Positions 63,416-64,000 of a stretch of DNA of 64,000 nucleotides are shown one piece after another; the first letter of the stretch is position 1, and each line of letters begins with the position of its first letter. The notes beneath the pieces were generated by a model. The model was not told where the DNA came from. It ran no database searches and was given only the letters and a program-made list of their open reading frames with translations. This DNA is from an uncultured Nocardioides sp. Lineage in GTDB: Bacteria; Actinomycetota; Actinomycetes; Propionibacteriales; Nocardioidaceae. The stretch covers positions 124,001-188,000 of the forward strand of contig NZ_CANKYS010000002.1 of the NCBI RefSeq assembly GCF_947488025.1. Reading direction: 5' to 3'. The position numbers and the translations under genes were made by a program.

Positions 63416-64000
63416 CTAGGCCCCGACCCTCAGCGAGGCCACCCAGTTGGCGAGCAGGGCCGCACCGGCGTCGCCGGACTTCTCCGGGTGGAACTGGGTC
63501 GCGGAGAGCGGCCCGTTCTCGACCGCAGCGACGAACCGGTCGCCCCCGTGCTCGGCCCACGTCACCAGCGGCGCCGCCGTGCGGTCGTTGGTGACGAGGT
63601 CCCACGAGCGGGCAGCGTAGGAGTGGACGAAGTAGAACCGCTCGTCCTCGACCCCGGCGAACAACCGGGTGCCTGCGGGAGCCTCGACGGTGTTCCAGCC
63701 CATGTGCGGCACCACGTCGGCCTGCAGCCGCGTCACCAGCCCGGGCCACTCGTCGCAGCCCTCGGTCTCGACGCCGTGCTCGACCCCGCCCGCGAACAGG
63801 ATCTGCATCCCGACGCAGATGCCGAGGACCGGACGACCGCCGGCGAGACGCCGACCGATGATCCGCTCGCCCTTGATCTCGCGCAGGCCCGCCATGCAGG
63901 CGGCGTAGGCACCGACCCCGGGCACCACGAGGCCGTCGGCGGCGAGCGCGGTCTCGAAGTCACCGGTCAGCGTGACCGTGGCTCCGGCGCGCTCCACGGC
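63416..64000 (-). CDS. hisH: Imidazole glycerol phosphate synthase glutaminase subunit HisH, 5' end outside window
   Basis: Supplies ammonia to HisF. The visible 195 codons start mid-gene ([16 protein letters not shown]); roughly 15-20 N-terminal residues lie past base 64000. Nucleophile Cys is in [10 protein letters not shown], His/Glu in QFHPEKSGD. Same strand as hisA and hisF but separated from hisA by four genes, three of them accessory. Confidence 0.95.
   Translation of the reverse strand, partial: AVERAGATVTLTGDFETALAADGLVVPGVGAYAACMAGLREIKGERIIGRRLAGGRPVLGICVGMQILFAGGVEHGVETEGCDEWPGLVTRLQADVVPHMGWNTVEAPAGTRLFAGVEDERFYFVHSYAARSWDLVTNDRTAAPLVTWAEHGGDRFVAAVENGPLSATQFHPEKSGDAGAALLANWVASLRVGA

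Overview
The window is very GC-rich DNA from an actinobacterium. Several features point to Nocardioides or a close relative (inference): a yebC/ruvCAB/yajC/apt/relA block, a thrS–HIT–phosphatidylinositol-phosphate synthase–pdxS–pdxT neighbourhood, an SsgA-family protein, an actinobacterial hisH–hisA–hisF order, and frequent GTG starts with 4-bp gene overlaps. The best overall description is a conserved chromosomal backbone broken up by accessory inserts. Most backbone genes are on the minus strand and many inserts are on the plus strand.

Region 1 (1-7752, minus): stringent-response gene relA (cut by the window edge), apt, yajC, ruvBAC, yebC and pdxT. A gene of the AbiEi-antitoxin/DUF559-nuclease type sits between yebC and ruvC. 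It is bracketed by two copies of a 72-bp palindrome, the second of which is about 86% identical to the first. secD and secF, which in well-known actinobacterial genomes lie between yajC and apt, are absent here.

Region 2 (7.8-21.9 kb): plus-strand inserts (serine hydrolase, frameshifted AraC regulator, VOC protein) split pdxT from pdxS. Then come a CDP-alcohol phosphatidyltransferase, an inositol-monophosphatase-like protein, a tiny basic protein coupled to a carboxyethyl-ornithine-synthase-like dehydrogenase, a HIT protein, a GNAT acetyltransferase, a methyltransferase, patB, thrS, an SDR and an ABC exporter.

Region 3 (22.0-36.5 kb): a MerR-DICT regulator diverges from a 16-gene, tightly coupled operon. 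It starts as a carotenoid pathway: crtE, crtB, crtI, a split lycopene cyclase, a P450, a glycosyltransferase and a CrtO-like acyltransferase. It continues without a break into a PAP2 phosphatase, a UbiA prenyltransferase, a geranylgeranyl-reductase-like flavoprotein, a type III polyketide synthase, an isoprenylcysteine-methyltransferase-like protein, another flavoprotein and idi. The likely outputs are an acylated carotenoid glycoside and a prenylated or methylated phenolic or quinone lipid. This is one of the two strongest leads in the window.

Region 4 (36.5-50.8 kb): a stress and transport region. It contains a PAS/GAF/PP2C phosphatase, an ion channel, two DHA2-type MFS exporters, an M24 peptidase, a PGM1-like ATP-grasp ligase, a class II glutamine amidotransferase, DUF1269, DUF7144, PRC and SHOCT proteins, and a truncated P-type ATPase fused by deletion to a truncated DUF6325 gene. 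Four intergenic palindromes of one form (TCACCC-N5-GGGTGA core) lie 40-95 bp upstream of genes here and suggest a shared regulon. The region ends at tRNA-Val(CAC).

Region 5 (50.9-64 kb): a PGPGW membrane protein, an SsgA-family regulator, a heterodimeric ABC exporter, a polar amino-acid ABC importer, and the his genes hisF, (Nudix), hisA, (alpha/beta hydrolase, SRPBCC, hemerythrin, secreted protein) and hisH, the last cut by the window edge.
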